From: Rhodomicrobium sp.
GTDB lineage: Bacteria; Pseudomonadota; Alphaproteobacteria; Rhizobiales; HXMU1428-3
Direction: 5' to 3'
Assembly: GCA_021604665.1 (NCBI GenBank)
Contig: BQJK01000004.1
Location: 62,001-126,000 of the forward strand
DNA: 64,000 bases
Both the position numbers and the translations under genes were made by a program. Positions 26,973-36,829 of the stretch are shown here, in pieces (the stretch's first letter is position 1; every line of letters starts with the position of its first letter). Below the pieces are notes generated by a model. It was not told where the DNA came from, searched no databases, and saw only the letters and a program-made list of their open reading frames with translations.

Positions 26973-27362
26973 AATCTCACCTCACATTTATTTGACAGCC
27001 CTATACCAGGCACCAGCATCTTAAGATATTCCGTCCAAAACTAGCCGGATAAGCGGCTAATACATCATATCTAACATAGAATTTTATCATTAGAGTTCAA
27101 CAAGCCTTCACAACATGGTGACACAAAAGGGCAACATAATATTCTCACAGTCACAGAAAAACAGTTAGCGCAATTCCCAAACCTTCTGTTTTTAGGTAAG
27201 CTATACACAAGAGTGGATAAGAATTATGTCTTAGCTAACTGGCGGTTTAAGATTAAACCAATCAAAGGCATAGTATTACAAAGTTTTATCAATATAGTGG
27301 CTGGATAATTAAAGTTCCAATTTTATGACCATGCCACATTGATCGAGGGTTGAAATAAAATC
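26973..27362. other. Divergent intergenic region of 390 bp upstream of yqgE
   Basis: Very AT-rich. Small palindromes: TAGCCG/CGGCTA (27042-27059) and GGTTTA/TAAACC (27244-27259). A TTGACA at 26992 has no good -10 element at normal spacing. Regulation of yqgE and the DsbD-like gene probably lies here, but no site can be named. Confidence 0.45.
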
Positions 27363-27971
27363 ATGCCCACCTTGCTTGAAATAGCAGAAGACACCGGCCT
27401 TAGCGGCCAACTCTTGGTTGCCATGCCCGGCTTGCTTGACCCAAATTTTAACCGCAGCCTTATTTATATTTGCGCCCACTCAGAAGAAGGCGCAATGGGC
27501 TTGATCATCAACCGCCCTGCCGAAAATATAGATTTCGCTGACCTGATAGATAAAGTCTTCACCCCTTCAAATAGCGAGCCTATATCGCTTACGGCTGAAT
27601 GCAGCACCCCGCCCTATATACACATTGGCGGCCCTATGGAATCTGGCCGCGGCTTTGTTCTACATTCCGCCGATTATCATGCCGATGAAAACACCTTCCC
27701 GGTTAACGACAATATTTCGCTAACAGCAACCTTGGATATATTAAAAGCCATCGCCAATGGCACTGGTCCAGAGCACTCGCTATTAGCGCTTGGATATGCC
27801 GGGTGGGCACCAGGGCAACTGGAAAATGAGTTAAGCGATAATGGTTGGCTACACTGCCCTGCCAATTCAGATTTGGTTTTTAATACGGACATTGATGATA
27901 AATATAGCCTGGCTTTCGAAACCCTGGGTATTGACCCAAGCTACCTTGTTAGCGAAACCGGCCACGCTTAA
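27363..27971 (+). CDS. YqgE/AlgH family protein
   Basis: A 202-residue member of the UPF0301/YqgE/AlgH family, widespread and of unsettled function. Hallmarks: LSGQLLVAMPGLLDPNF at the start, RSLIYICAHSEEGAMGLIINRP, HIGGPMESGRGFVLHS, and LALGYAGWAPGQLENEL. No signal peptide; cytoplasmic. Followed by non-coding sequence and convergent with the EAL gene. Confidence 0.9.
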   Translation: MPTLLEIAEDTGLSGQLLVAMPGLLDPNFNRSLIYICAHSEEGAMGLIINRPAENIDFADLIDKVFTPSNSEPISLTAECSTPPYIHIGGPMESGRGFVLHSADYHADENTFPVNDNISLTATLDILKAIANGTGPEHSLLALGYAGWAPGQLENELSDNGWLHCPANSDLVFNTDIDDKYSLAFETLGIDPSYLVSETGHA

Positions 27972-28097
27972 ACCACCCAACACATCCCATAAATTATCCA
28001 CTTAAAGCACTAACGTCACTGGCCGTTTAAAACCTTAGGGCATATGCAATGCCGTTCAGCTCCCCCACAAGCTTTGAGTTTTTCTCCGATAGATCAT

Positions 28098-28128
28098 AAA
28101 AAAACTGCCGCCTAATTAAAGGCAGCAG
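28098..28128 (-). terminator. Rho-independent terminator after the EAL gene
   Basis: On the minus strand CTGCTGCC and GGCGGCAG (plus-strand 28121-28128 and 28105-28112) pair with one mismatch around an 8-nt loop and are followed by seven T (28104-28098). It lies about 47 nt after the stop of the GGDEF/EAL gene and ends the long minus-strand run. Confidence 0.85.
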
Positions 28129-28174
28129 CTCATCATTCAAAGTCAGCTACAAGCTTTTCAAGCGCCGCACTTGC

Positions 28175-31100
28175 TTAACGCTTCGGTCCATCACCTTGTG
28201 CCGGGCGACCAGATTGCGGTTGGCGTAACCCTTCAGGCCATTGTTGCCCTTTGGTTTTTCGCGGCTTCCGCCCTGCTGGTTGCTGCCCATTACCGGTCTC
28301 AGCACGATTTATAACATCACCACCATTGCCAGCCTTACCGTTTTGCGGGCCCTGACCCTTCACCTGACCCTTCACCTGCCCCTTCACCTGGCCTTTGCCC
28401 TTTGGTGCGCCTTTAAGTTCTTTCATTTCCATCTTAAATTTACGCCCAGCTTTTGGCTGCCCAGCTTGCGGTTGGGCTACTTTCGGTTGCTGTGCCCCTA
28501 CAGGTGCATCGTTATATGACCCCCCACTCGCCAGCTGCTTGTAAACATCCATCACTTCCATCGAAGATTTTAGCGAAGAGATTTTATCACCAACACCCTG
28601 TTGCCCCATATCTTCAGGATTACCATAAGTGCTATGGTCAAAATTCGCATCGAGACCAGCAGCTTCCGGACGCCCATTCACTAAAGGTTGCTCTGTCTTG
28701 TGACCGTAAGGGTCCGGCACATCATGAGCCACAGGGTTCGCATCAGCAAGTTCCCGAATTAAAGACGGAGACCCACCCCCATTATTTGGCTCCAAGCCTG
28801 GCTTATGCGCATCCCGGTGCACCGGATTATCAGCAACAACCTGAGAATGAGCCGGCGCTTTATGGTCTTGTGGCACCTGCCTGCCATTTAAAGAGTTCAG
28901 TGCCGCATTTACAGCCTCATCAGATAAAGCCGGCTTAGGCTGCGGTGCAGGCTGCATATCAGCCGGGATAGCATGCTGCCGATCAGTCTGATGATAAGGC
29001 TCCTGCTGGGCGCCGCCCCGATCATCCGCTAAGTTAGCCTCTGCTATATATCCATCAGGGTCGCCGCCACTATGAGCCGCCTCTTTTGGTTCACCAGCCC
29101 GCTCAATACCTTCAATTAAGGCAGCATCCGGTGAAATAGCTTCCGTAACAGGGTCTACAGTGTGCTTCGCATTCTGACCGGCCTCTGACTTACTGTGCAA
29201 TTGAGCAAACAACCCGCTGCGGCCTTTATTTTTGGCATCTTTGGCCAAAGCTTCAAGCAGGTAAATTACATCTTTTTGGCTCATTGGTTCGCCAAAATAA
29301 AAGCCCTGCGCAAAGCCACAACCGATTGAGCGCAAGAAGCTTACATCCTCAGGTGATTCAACCCCTTCAGCCACCACATTCATGCCAAGCTCACTGGCCA
29401 GCGCCACAACAGAGCGTAATATTGCCGGCCCGGTTTTGCCATCAGCAACATTATGAACAATCGAGCGATCCACTTTTAGTGTATCAAACGGGAACCTATG
29501 CAAATAGCTAAGGCTTGAATAGCCCGTACCAAAATCATCCAGCGCCAGGCTCGCACCCGCATCGCGCAACCACCCAAGAATTTCAGCCGCAACTTCAGGA
29601 TTTTCCATCACAAGCGTTTCAGTGACCTCAAGGCGAAGACCATTTTCAGGCAGAGCTTCCCGCGCCAATATCATCCGCACTTCTTGATAAAGCTCCTGCC
29701 GGAACAATTCACGGCTAGATATATTAACGCTAACAACAAGCGGTTCATCTGGCCGCGCAAGGATCCTATTCCACTGCACAGCATCCTTCACCGCCTGGCT
29801 AAGCACATAAGAGCCAAGCTCAGAAATAAGGTCAGATTCTTCAGCAATCGGTATGAATTCATCAGGCGATAGCCGCCCATGCTTCGGATGATCCCAGCGC
29901 ATCAGCGCTTCAAACCCGGTTAGCCCCTCACCCTTAAGTTTGGTTATAGGCTGATAGAGTATCTTAATCTGCCGCCGCTCAATTGCCCGGCGCAATTCAC
30001 TCTCCAACGCCAACCGGTTATCTCGCTCTCCGCGCATGGTTGGCTTGAAAATCTCTATCCGGTCAGTGCCAGAGCGCTTCGCCCGGTACATCGCCAGCTC
30101 AGCCTCATTCACAAGGTCCTGATGGGTCAATTGAGTGCCGTCATAAACCGCAATACCAATCGAACCGGTAAGAATAATCTCCTTACCACCGATTTTCATG
30201 GGGCTTCGAAGTGAGCGGCGAATGCGCTCGGCTAATAATGCAATTTCCTGCGGATTATTTTCAGTAACAAGCAACACAGCAAACTGGTCACCATTTATCC
30301 GGGCCAGGCTATCCTGCGGCCCAAGATGGCGCTGCAACCGCCGCGCAATGGTCAGCAGCATGGTGTCACCAATCACCATGCCAAATGATTGGTTCACATT
30401 TTTAAAGCGATCAATATCAATAAACAGCACAGTCGGCGGGCTCACATGCCCTTCATCCTTAACCCGGGCAATCGAGATTTTTAACCGATCAAGGAACAAC
30501 TCCCTGTTTGGCAAGCCAGTCAGACTGTCATGAACCGCATCATTTAACAGCCGCTCATGAGAATGTTTGGTCGCAGAGATATCCCGCATCAAACCAACAC
30601 AGCGCAGCGAGCGCTGATGCGGCATGGTGATAGAATGCGCCCTGAGCTCATACCAAAGGAAATGCCCCTCATGCCCGCGCATGCGGAACTCCAGCTGTAA
30701 CTCACCGCCACTCTTTTCCTGCAAGGTGCGCATTAACAGCCGAAACCGCTCCCGGTCAGACGGGTGGAGATACTGCATCCACTGCTCAACCCGGCATGAA
30801 AGCTCACCTTCATGCAGGCCAAGCGCATCCTCAATCTCAGGTGAAACAAAAATCTCATCCCGCCTGGCATTCCATTGCCAGACAGCGGCCCCAGCACCCT
30901 CAAGCGCCAGCGAGCGTAATTGTAATTGGCTGGGCGGCGCGCCTGAAAGGGGCTCAAATGAGCGGAAGGCAAACTGTGTCACCGTAAAGCCAAGCAGCAC
31001 CAGAATGAGCACTAGACCAGAGGTCAGCGCTGGTGCCACAATATCACCAGAGAGCTGACCAACCGCGGCAACACCGGCGCCAAATAACCAAACAAGGAAT

Positions 31101-32293
31101 AAAAGCCAGGTCGGCACCAGGGCCAGCGCCCTATCTTGCCCGCGTACAGCCAAATAACCAATCAGCACAGAAGCCACACCACCAAGGAACAACAGTGACA
31201 AGCGCGCAGCACCTGAAACCATCGTTGGGTCAAGCACCGCAAGGCCAATCAGCCCAAGCTGGCCAAGGATCCAAAGGCCAAACAGCGCCTTGATCCAGCC
31301 ATGCCAGAAACGCAGCCGAAGGAAGGTATAAAGGAAAATAACAAGGCTCGCAGCAATGGCGGCCTCAGCCCCCGCCCGGTAAATAGCGTTATGATCCGGG
31401 TTAAGCCGAAATAGCTTGTGCCAAAAGCCAAAATCCACACAAAGATAAGCGCCAACGCACCAGGCAATAAACGCTGTAGCCGGGAAGATTGATTTATGAT
31501 TGGCAACAAAAATGGCTGTCAGAAAGATAGCCAGAATACCAACAATCCCCAACATGATGCCATTAAACAGCGTCATGTCCCGGTTCTTCTTGGAAAATGC
31601 CAACGGTTCCCAAAGAAAAACCCTCGGGAAGCGTGCATTTGAGAGCTCAGCAACAAAGGTCACCGTCGCGCCAGGCTCAAGCGAAATAGCAAAAATATCA
31701 ACCGCATCATTTGGCACCCTCAGCGGCAAAAAGCCTACAGAAGGTGTCACATGCATAATGCGCTGCGCGTCAAGGTCCGGCCGCAATACTCTGGAGCCGA
31801 CAATATTATAGCGGTCCGTCGTCACCCACCTTAAAATCTGTTTGTCAGTGGGGTTTTTAAGGGAAAATACAATCCATTTCGGGTCAGTGCCCGGCGTTTG
31901 CGCCTTCACAGCCATGCGGTTTGATATGCCAGCAGCATCGGCCGCCGTCTCAACCTGCAAAGTATCGCCGCGCTCTTTATAATGATCACTGAATTTTGTG
32001 ATTTCAATGCGCTCAACATCTGGCGTCACAACAATTGGCTCAATCGCTAAAGCCGCCGTGGAGGCAAACAATAGCGCTGCAACGGTCAGAAGTAAGAGCT
32101 TTAAATTATGTAGAAATTTTTCTGCAATGAGGGAAGCCTGTTGGGAAAAAGCCAAACAGCAATATGAGAGCCCCCATCTTATCTGGCCACAAGCACCCCA
32201 GAGCTCTTTCGTTAAAAAGAGCTTCAAACCCGCCAAAATTGCAAGTCCTTGCGTCAAGCCATTCCTCATTTTCAATTTAACAATGCCGCCCAT
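28175..32293 (-). CDS. Membrane PAS-degenerate GGDEF-EAL protein with long low-complexity tail
   Basis: About 1,370 residues, counted here from a TTG at 32302. Order: N-terminal hydrophobic region, signal-like helix (about 65-86), periplasmic domain (about 90-235), seven or so membrane helices (about 245-445, 7TMR-DISM-like layout), PAS fold (about 465-580), GGDEF domain (about 590-750), EAL domain (about 770-1015). The cyclase motif reads NGDQF, not GGDEF, so that domain is probably inactive. The EAL domain keeps FEALMRW, NISSREL, ETLVM, LDDFGTGYSS and VAEGVES, so c-di-GMP hydrolysis is likely. The last 350 residues are disordered, ending in KGQV repeats and a basic stretch. Starts at 32302 (TTG), 32293, 32269 and 32155 (TTG) are possible; none has a good ribosome-binding site. 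Confidence 0.85.
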   Translation of the reverse strand: MGGIVKLKMRNGLTQGLAILAGLKLFLTKELWGACGQIRWGLSYCCLAFSQQASLIAEKFLHNLKLLLLTVAALLFASTAALAIEPIVVTPDVERIEITKFSDHYKERGDTLQVETAADAAGISNRMAVKAQTPGTDPKWIVFSLKNPTDKQILRWVTTDRYNIVGSRVLRPDLDAQRIMHVTPSVGFLPLRVPNDAVDIFAISLEPGATVTFVAELSNARFPRVFLWEPLAFSKKNRDMTLFNGIMLGIVGILAIFLTAIFVANHKSIFPATAFIAWCVGAYLCVDFGFWHKLFRLNPDHNAIYRAGAEAAIAASLVIFLYTFLRLRFWHGWIKALFGLWILGQLGLIGLAVLDPTMVSGAARLSLLFLGGVASVLIGYLAVRGQDRALALVPTWLLFLVWLFGAGVAAVGQLSGDIVAPALTSGLVLILVLLGFTVTQFAFRSFEPLSGAPPSQLQLRSLALEGAGAAVWQWNARRDEIFVSPEIEDALGLHEGELSCRVEQWMQYLHPSDRERFRLLMRTLQEKSGGELQLEFRMRGHEGHFLWYELRAHSITMPHQRSLRCVGLMRDISATKHSHERLLNDAVHDSLTGLPNRELFLDRLKISIARVKDEGHVSPPTVLFIDIDRFKNVNQSFGMVIGDTMLLTIARRLQRHLGPQDSLARINGDQFAVLLVTENNPQEIALLAERIRRSLRSPMKIGGKEIILTGSIGIAVYDGTQLTHQDLVNEAELAMYRAKRSGTDRIEIFKPTMRGERDNRLALESELRRAIERRQIKILYQPITKLKGEGLTGFEALMRWDHPKHGRLSPDEFIPIAEESDLISELGSYVLSQAVKDAVQWNRILARPDEPLVVSVNISSRELFRQELYQEVRMILAREALPENGLRLEVTETLVMENPEVAAEILGWLRDAGASLALDDFGTGYSSLSYLHRFPFDTLKVDRSIVHNVADGKTGPAILRSVVALASELGMNVVAEGVESPEDVSFLRSIGCGFAQGFYFGEPMSQKDVIYLLEALAKDAKNKGRSGLFAQLHSKSEAGQNAKHTVDPVTEAISPDAALIEGIERAGEPKEAAHSGGDPDGYIAEANLADDRGGAQQEPYHQTDRQHAIPADMQPAPQPKPALSDEAVNAALNSLNGRQVPQDHKAPAHSQVVADNPVHRDAHKPGLEPNNGGGSPSLIRELADANPVAHDVPDPYGHKTEQPLVNGRPEAAGLDANFDHSTYGNPEDMGQQGVGDKISSLKSSMEVMDVYKQLASGGSYNDAPVGAQQPKVAQPQAGQPKAGRKFKMEMKELKGAPKGKGQVKGQVKGQVKGQGPQNGKAGNGGDVINRAETGNGQQPAGRKPRKTKGQQWPEGLRQPQSGRPAQGDGPKR
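28351..28398 (-). repeat. 12-bp tandem repeat coding KGQV units
   Basis: Three copies of a 12-bp unit (plus-strand CCTGACCCTTCA, the third with one change) at 28351-28386 plus a degenerate fourth to 28398. They encode K-G-Q-V repeats in the tail of the EAL protein. The period is a multiple of three, so copy-number change would keep the frame. Confidence 0.8.
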
Positions 32294-32310
32294 AACAGGC
32301 AAATCATCAT

Positions 32311-32895
32311 CTAGCGCGTATCATCTTCCAACAGGCTAAATAGCAGATGATCCTGCCACCTGCCATTAATGCGCAAAAAGCGCCGCGCCAAACCTTCCCG
32401 CTGAAAACCGCATTTCTCCAGCACCCTGATAGAGGCTATATTATCCGGCAAACTTGCCGCCTCAATCCGGTGCAAGGTCAATTCATTAAACCCATAACCT
32501 GTGGTCGCCTGCACAGCCTCAGACATATAGCCTTTACTCTGATAAGGCAGCCCCACCCAATAGCCAAGCGAAGCAGACTGCGTCACCCCGCGCCGCACAT
32601 TGGATAGAGTAACCCCACCAATGAGGGTTTCACCATTATTTGCAAATATAAAGAAAGGATATCCCGAATTATCTCTATACTCACGATGATAAAATCGTAT
32701 CCGGTTGCGGAATGCCTCCCGCGTAAGCTCATTACCGGCCCATTCCGGCTCATAAGGTGTTAGTCTATCCCGACTAATTTGGCGCAAAGAAGACCAGGCG
32801 ACATAATCCCCCATTTGCGGCAATCTGAGGGTCAACATACCGGTTTTTAACACCGGCCCAAAATCAACGGCACTCGCTGACCTGAGAAACACCAT
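32311..32895 (-). CDS. rimJ: RimJ/RimL-type GNAT N-acetyltransferase
   Basis: A 194-residue GNAT protein. The acetyl-CoA loop is in the GYWVGLPYQSKGYMSEAV segment, followed by LHRIEAASLPDNIASIRVLEKCGFQREG, the conserved end of the RimJ/RimL fold. FRNRIRFYHREY is like RimJ, which acetylates ribosomal protein S5 at its N-terminus. The exact substrate is not proven. It lies between the M16 peptidase and the EAL gene on the same strand. Confidence 0.8.
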   Translation of the reverse strand: MVFLRSASAVDFGPVLKTGMLTLRLPQMGDYVAWSSLRQISRDRLTPYEPEWAGNELTREAFRNRIRFYHREYRDNSGYPFFIFANNGETLIGGVTLSNVRRGVTQSASLGYWVGLPYQSKGYMSEAVQATTGYGFNELTLHRIEAASLPDNIASIRVLEKCGFQREGLARRFLRINGRWQDHLLFSLLEDDTR

Positions 32896-32984
32896 TATGA
32901 AGGACCCTCCCCCCGCTTTGTTACCAGCCCAAACTTAATCACCGGACTTACTAAATAACGATAACTGACTAAAACTGTAACGGT

Positions 32985-34325
32985 TTAAGCCCCGCCAGCG
33001 ATATCTTCAGAAGGGGCCTCACTGCTTGTTCGTTGCAGAGACCCGGAACCAATATCAGCCCTACCAGAAAAGTAAGTTGAAAACTGATCAAATGCAGAGC
33101 TGCGCCCATTCATGCCAGCCAGAGAAATGGTTGGCTCCCCAACAGCGGCCATCTCATTCATCAATGCCTGGCACTGTTCAGCGGTTACGGACTGCACATC
33201 CTCAATCAATTCTTCATTACTCAACAATTTGTCAAAAAACAGGATTTGACGAGCAATCTGTTCAGCACGAGCACCGCTACTCTCCAAGCTCATAGCAATA
33301 CCAGATCTAAGCTGCGCTTTTGCTCTGTTTATCTCTTTTAAGCTTATACCTTCGGCGCAACAATTGGCAATTTCATTCAACATTAATTCAGTAGCTTCCA
33401 CACTCCGTGCAGCATCAGTGGCCGCATAAACGCCAAAAAGGCCTGTTTCTTCAAAAGAAGAATGAAAACTGTAAACATGATAGGCCAGCCCGCGCTTCTC
33501 ACGGATCTCCTGAAACAACCTCGAAGACATCCCCCCGCCAAGCGTCGCATTTACCACCTGGGCTGCAAAAATCCGCTTATCAGTAAAGCCAATCCCCTCA
33601 AGCCCAATCACCACATGCCCCTGCTCAAAAGGATGAGCGCTATGCCCAATCCCGCCCTTATAGCAAGCAGGCTCAATCACATCCACGTGGCCAGTAGAAA
33701 GCTCGTCAAATGCCTTTGCCGCATAGTCACAAAGCTGGTCATGATCCACATGACCCGCAGCCGAAAGCACCATATTCGGTGCCCGGTAATAGCGCTTCAT
33801 ATAGCCAATCAGATCATCACGGGTAATCGATGATACTGTCTCAATACGCCCCATAACCGGCCGCCCAACCGCCTGCTCAGGGAAGGCAAGCTCCTGTGCC
33901 TTATCAAAAACAACATCTTCCGGTGAATCGGAAACCGCCATAATCTCCTGGCAAATAACCTGCCGCTCTCTGGCTATTTCTTCATCATCAAACACCGGGT
34001 TAATGACAATGTCGGCCAGCAAGTCAACGGCAAGTTTCAGGTCCGGCTTTAGGATGGTGGCATAATAGGCAGTTTGATCAAGCCCTGTTGCGGCATTCAA
34101 ATCACCGCCAACCTGCTCAATTTCTTCGACGATATCAAATGCTGATCGCCTTGCCGTGCCCTTAAAAGCCATATGCTCCAGAAAGTGAGCAACGCCATCT
34201 TCAGAAGGCGCTTCCTGCCTGTTGCCAGCCTTCACCCAAACCCCAAGTGAAACTGTTTCCAAATGCGGCATATGATGGCTAACAACCCGCAGCCCATTAT
34301 CAAGCTGGCTTAGCCGCACACTCAT
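32985..34325 (-). CDS. M16 family zinc peptidase (mitochondrial-processing-peptidase-like)
   Basis: A 446-residue single-chain pitrilysin-type peptidase. The inverted zinc motif HFLEH is at about residues 47-51, with the downstream third ligand Glu near EEIEQVGGDLNAATG. The later GGGMSSRLFQEIREKRGLAYHVYSF block binds substrate. No signal peptide. Its ATG overlaps the thrC stop by four bases (ATGA), so translation is coupled; thrC-M16 is a conserved alphaproteobacterial pair. Confidence 0.9.
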   Translation of the reverse strand: MSVRLSQLDNGLRVVSHHMPHLETVSLGVWVKAGNRQEAPSEDGVAHFLEHMAFKGTARRSAFDIVEEIEQVGGDLNAATGLDQTAYYATILKPDLKLAVDLLADIVINPVFDDEEIARERQVICQEIMAVSDSPEDVVFDKAQELAFPEQAVGRPVMGRIETVSSITRDDLIGYMKRYYRAPNMVLSAAGHVDHDQLCDYAAKAFDELSTGHVDVIEPACYKGGIGHSAHPFEQGHVVIGLEGIGFTDKRIFAAQVVNATLGGGMSSRLFQEIREKRGLAYHVYSFHSSFEETGLFGVYAATDAARSVEATELMLNEIANCCAEGISLKEINRAKAQLRSGIAMSLESSGARAEQIARQILFFDKLLSNEELIEDVQSVTAEQCQALMNEMAAVGEPTISLAGMNGRSSAFDQFSTYFSGRADIGSGSLQRTSSEAPSEDIAGGA

Positions 34326-35737
34326 AAAGCCGCCGTCCGAGGCGCACCAGCCCTGCTATGCTGGCGGATATACTCTTTCACCACGTCAAGGTCATTCGGC
34401 AAACGCTCAACCCGCTCTTCATCATGCAACTGGGCCTGCAATCGTGCTGGTTGCGCAACCTCAAAGCCCGTGGCTTTTGTGACGACATCCGGGAACTTCG
34501 CCGGATGCGCTGTCGCCAATGCCACCATCGGCACACTGGTGGTGCGCTCCCGCATCGCAGCGGTCAAACCAATGGCGCTATGGGGGTCAATCGTATAATC
34601 ACTTTTTTCAGAGCATGCTGAAATGGTTGCAAAGGTCTCATCTTCATCGACCCGCACGCCGCTGAATAACGCCCTCATGGGCGCCAACTCATTCTCTGAA
34701 AGTTCAAATTTGCCGTTTGCCGAAAGGTCATCCATCAACCCGCTCACCCGCGCCGCATCCCGGCCAGTCATTTCAAATAACAAACGCTCAAAATTAGATG
34801 AAACCTGAATATCCATACTTGGGCTATAAGTCGCAGAAACACCATCAGGCTGGTAAACACCCGTTTCCAATGTTCTGACCAAAATATCATTCACATTGGT
34901 CGCAACCACCAGCCGCTCGATCGGCAAGCCCATTTGTTTGGCCACAAACCCTGCAAATACATCACCAAAATTCCCAGTCGGTACAGAGAAAGACAGCGCC
35001 CTTTCGGGGCTGCCAAGTGCGGCAGCGGCTGTGAAATAATAAACAATCTGCGCCATAATCCGCGCCCAGTTAATCGAGTTAACACCGGTCACCTTCTGCC
35101 CGTCACGAAATTCAAGATCATTGAAAAGCGCTTTCACCACCGCCTGGCAATCATCAAAATTGCCATCTAGCGCAATATTAAAAACATTCGCTTCACGCGC
35201 CGTGGTCATCTGCCGGCGCTGCACATCTGAAACCCGGCCATGGGGGTGGAGAATAAAAATATCAATGCTATCCCGCCCGCGAAACGCCTCAATCGCCGCG
35301 CCGCCCGTGTCACCGCTCGTTGCCCCTAAAATGGTCGCCCGCTCACCGCGGTTAATTAGCGCCCGGTCCATTAACCGGCCAAGAATCTGCATGGCAAAAT
35401 CTTTAAAGGCCAGCGTCGGCCCATGGAACAATTCTAACAGCCACAAGGAAGGGTCAACCTGCACCAGGGGCGCCACGGCTTTATGGTTAAAGCTGCCATA
35501 AGCTTCCTCTATCAAGGAGCGGAACTCAGCCTCACCTATTGAGCTACCAACAAAAGGCGCCATCACCTGATACGCAACTTCAGTATAGGGTTGCCCCTGC
35601 ATGGCACGGATCTGATCGGCTGAAAAATGCGGCCAGCTTTCAGGCACATAAAGCCCACCATCCCGCGCAAGCCCCGCCAGCAAAACATCTTCAAATTCGA
35701 GGCACGGCGCATGGCCGCGGGTGCTAACATATTTCAA
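34322..35737 (-). CDS. thrC: Threonine synthase
   Basis: PLP enzyme turning O-phosphohomoserine into threonine. Motifs: STRGHAPCLEFEDVLLAGLARDGGLYVPE at the start (only partly quoted in other families), GPTLAFKDFAMQ with the PLP Lys, ATSGDTGGAA phosphate loop, and SVPTGNFGD. I set the start at the TTG at 35737: KYVSTRG follows as in the family, and GGAG stands 9 nt upstream. The frame stays open 31 codons further back to an ATG, but that part has no family match. The length is then 471 residues, normal for this class. Confidence 0.92.
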   Translation of the reverse strand: MKYVSTRGHAPCLEFEDVLLAGLARDGGLYVPESWPHFSADQIRAMQGQPYTEVAYQVMAPFVGSSIGEAEFRSLIEEAYGSFNHKAVAPLVQVDPSLWLLELFHGPTLAFKDFAMQILGRLMDRALINRGERATILGATSGDTGGAAIEAFRGRDSIDIFILHPHGRVSDVQRRQMTTAREANVFNIALDGNFDDCQAVVKALFNDLEFRDGQKVTGVNSINWARIMAQIVYYFTAAAALGSPERALSFSVPTGNFGDVFAGFVAKQMGLPIERLVVATNVNDILVRTLETGVYQPDGVSATYSPSMDIQVSSNFERLLFEMTGRDAARVSGLMDDLSANGKFELSENELAPMRALFSGVRVDEDETFATISACSEKSDYTIDPHSAIGLTAAMRERTTSVPMVALATAHPAKFPDVVTKATGFEVAQPARLQAQLHDEERVERLPNDLDVVKEYIRQHSRAGAPRTAAL

Positions 35738-36052
35738 AGAACTCGTCTCCCTATTGTAACCCCTGGCTAAAGCAACCCCTGGCGGATCGGTGATAGCTGA
35801 AAGCCAGCAAAACCATACCAAATATGGCAATAACAGTTTAACAAACCAAATCTGGCACAGCCACCGCGCTTATCAGCGCTGTTAAACCAAAATGCCAGTG
35901 TCTTAGCCAATGTAATAGTATAAGAGCAAAGGGGTTTGCAGGTTTATAAAAGAATAGCCAGCTTGCGCAAGCGCTTTGTCTTATTATAGCGGTGCCCACA
36001 AGCTTAAAATGTGCGCAAATGAGCCAATATTCTCCCCGCGCTAAACTAAACC
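35738..36052. other. Intergenic region of about 315 bp between surf1 and thrC
   Basis: Holds the thrC leader and promoter area. A perfect 12-bp palindrome GCTTGCGCAAGC lies at 35961-35972, a possible protein-binding site. No gene was seen. Confidence 0.45.
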
Positions 36053-36829
36053 CTACCCCCGCTTACGCAACAAACGCTGGGCCGCAAAGGCTGTGAAAAC
36101 ACCAACTAAAGTTAAGGCGAGCCCATACCAGGTCAACGCATAGCCAAAATGCTTGTCAGAAAAGCGAATGCGCGTCACCCCTGGCCGCGGCCAGTCACCT
36201 GAGGTCAGCTCCGCCGCCCGGCTTTGGTCTATCATAAAGGAAAGCGGTTGCACGCCCGCAAGTTCTTCATCAGACGTAGTGGACTTAACGCCAAAAGCGG
36301 AGAAGCTATTGTAAAGCCCCTCACCATCCCGCCAATACCATTTATTAGCCGCAATATCATTTGCCGGTGTAAAGAAACCAGCGGTTTCAAACTGCCGCGC
36401 TAAACCGGTTATTGTCACGGCGCCCAAAGGCACTGAGCCACCCCGGCTTTTTTGCGATTTAAATTTATCCGGCACAAAGCCCCGGTCAACAATCACAACA
36501 TCACCAGCAGTTATTTTAAAGGGTGTGAGTATATGCCACCCAACCTGGTTCTTCAGCGGCAGAAAATAATGCCGTTCCTGGCTATGATCGAACTCGCCAG
36601 ACACCTGCACCGGCTGGTATCTGATATCGCCACCCTCAGCAGCCCGCTTCTTCAGCGCCGCAAATGAGATAGGCTCAGATTTAACCCGCGCCTCAACCAG
36701 ATTAATCAGGTCTGCTTTCCATGCCTTGCGCTCCATCTGCCAATTGCCAAGACGGATCAGCACAAACAAGCCGATAAGAGTAAAGATGAGCGGCCAAATA
36801 AGGCCTGTCTCTTTAAGCCTGGCAATCAT
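36053..36829 (-). CDS. surf1: SURF1 family cytochrome oxidase assembly protein
   Basis: Helps place heme a in subunit I of cytochrome aa3 oxidase. The 258-residue protein has one membrane helix at each end (about 12-28 and 232-250) around a periplasmic domain, as in SURF1/Shy1. LGNWQMERKAWK, GWHILTPFKI and VDRGFVP are family blocks. Its ATG overlaps the DUF983 stop by four bases. It follows the cox genes on the same strand, in keeping with its job. Confidence 0.91.
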   Translation of the reverse strand: MIARLKETGLIWPLIFTLIGLFVLIRLGNWQMERKAWKADLINLVEARVKSEPISFAALKKRAAEGGDIRYQPVQVSGEFDHSQERHYFLPLKNQVGWHILTPFKITAGDVVIVDRGFVPDKFKSQKSRGGSVPLGAVTITGLARQFETAGFFTPANDIAANKWYWRDGEGLYNSFSAFGVKSTTSDEELAGVQPLSFMIDQSRAAELTSGDWPRPGVTRIRFSDKHFGYALTWYGLALTLVGVFTAFAAQRLLRKRG

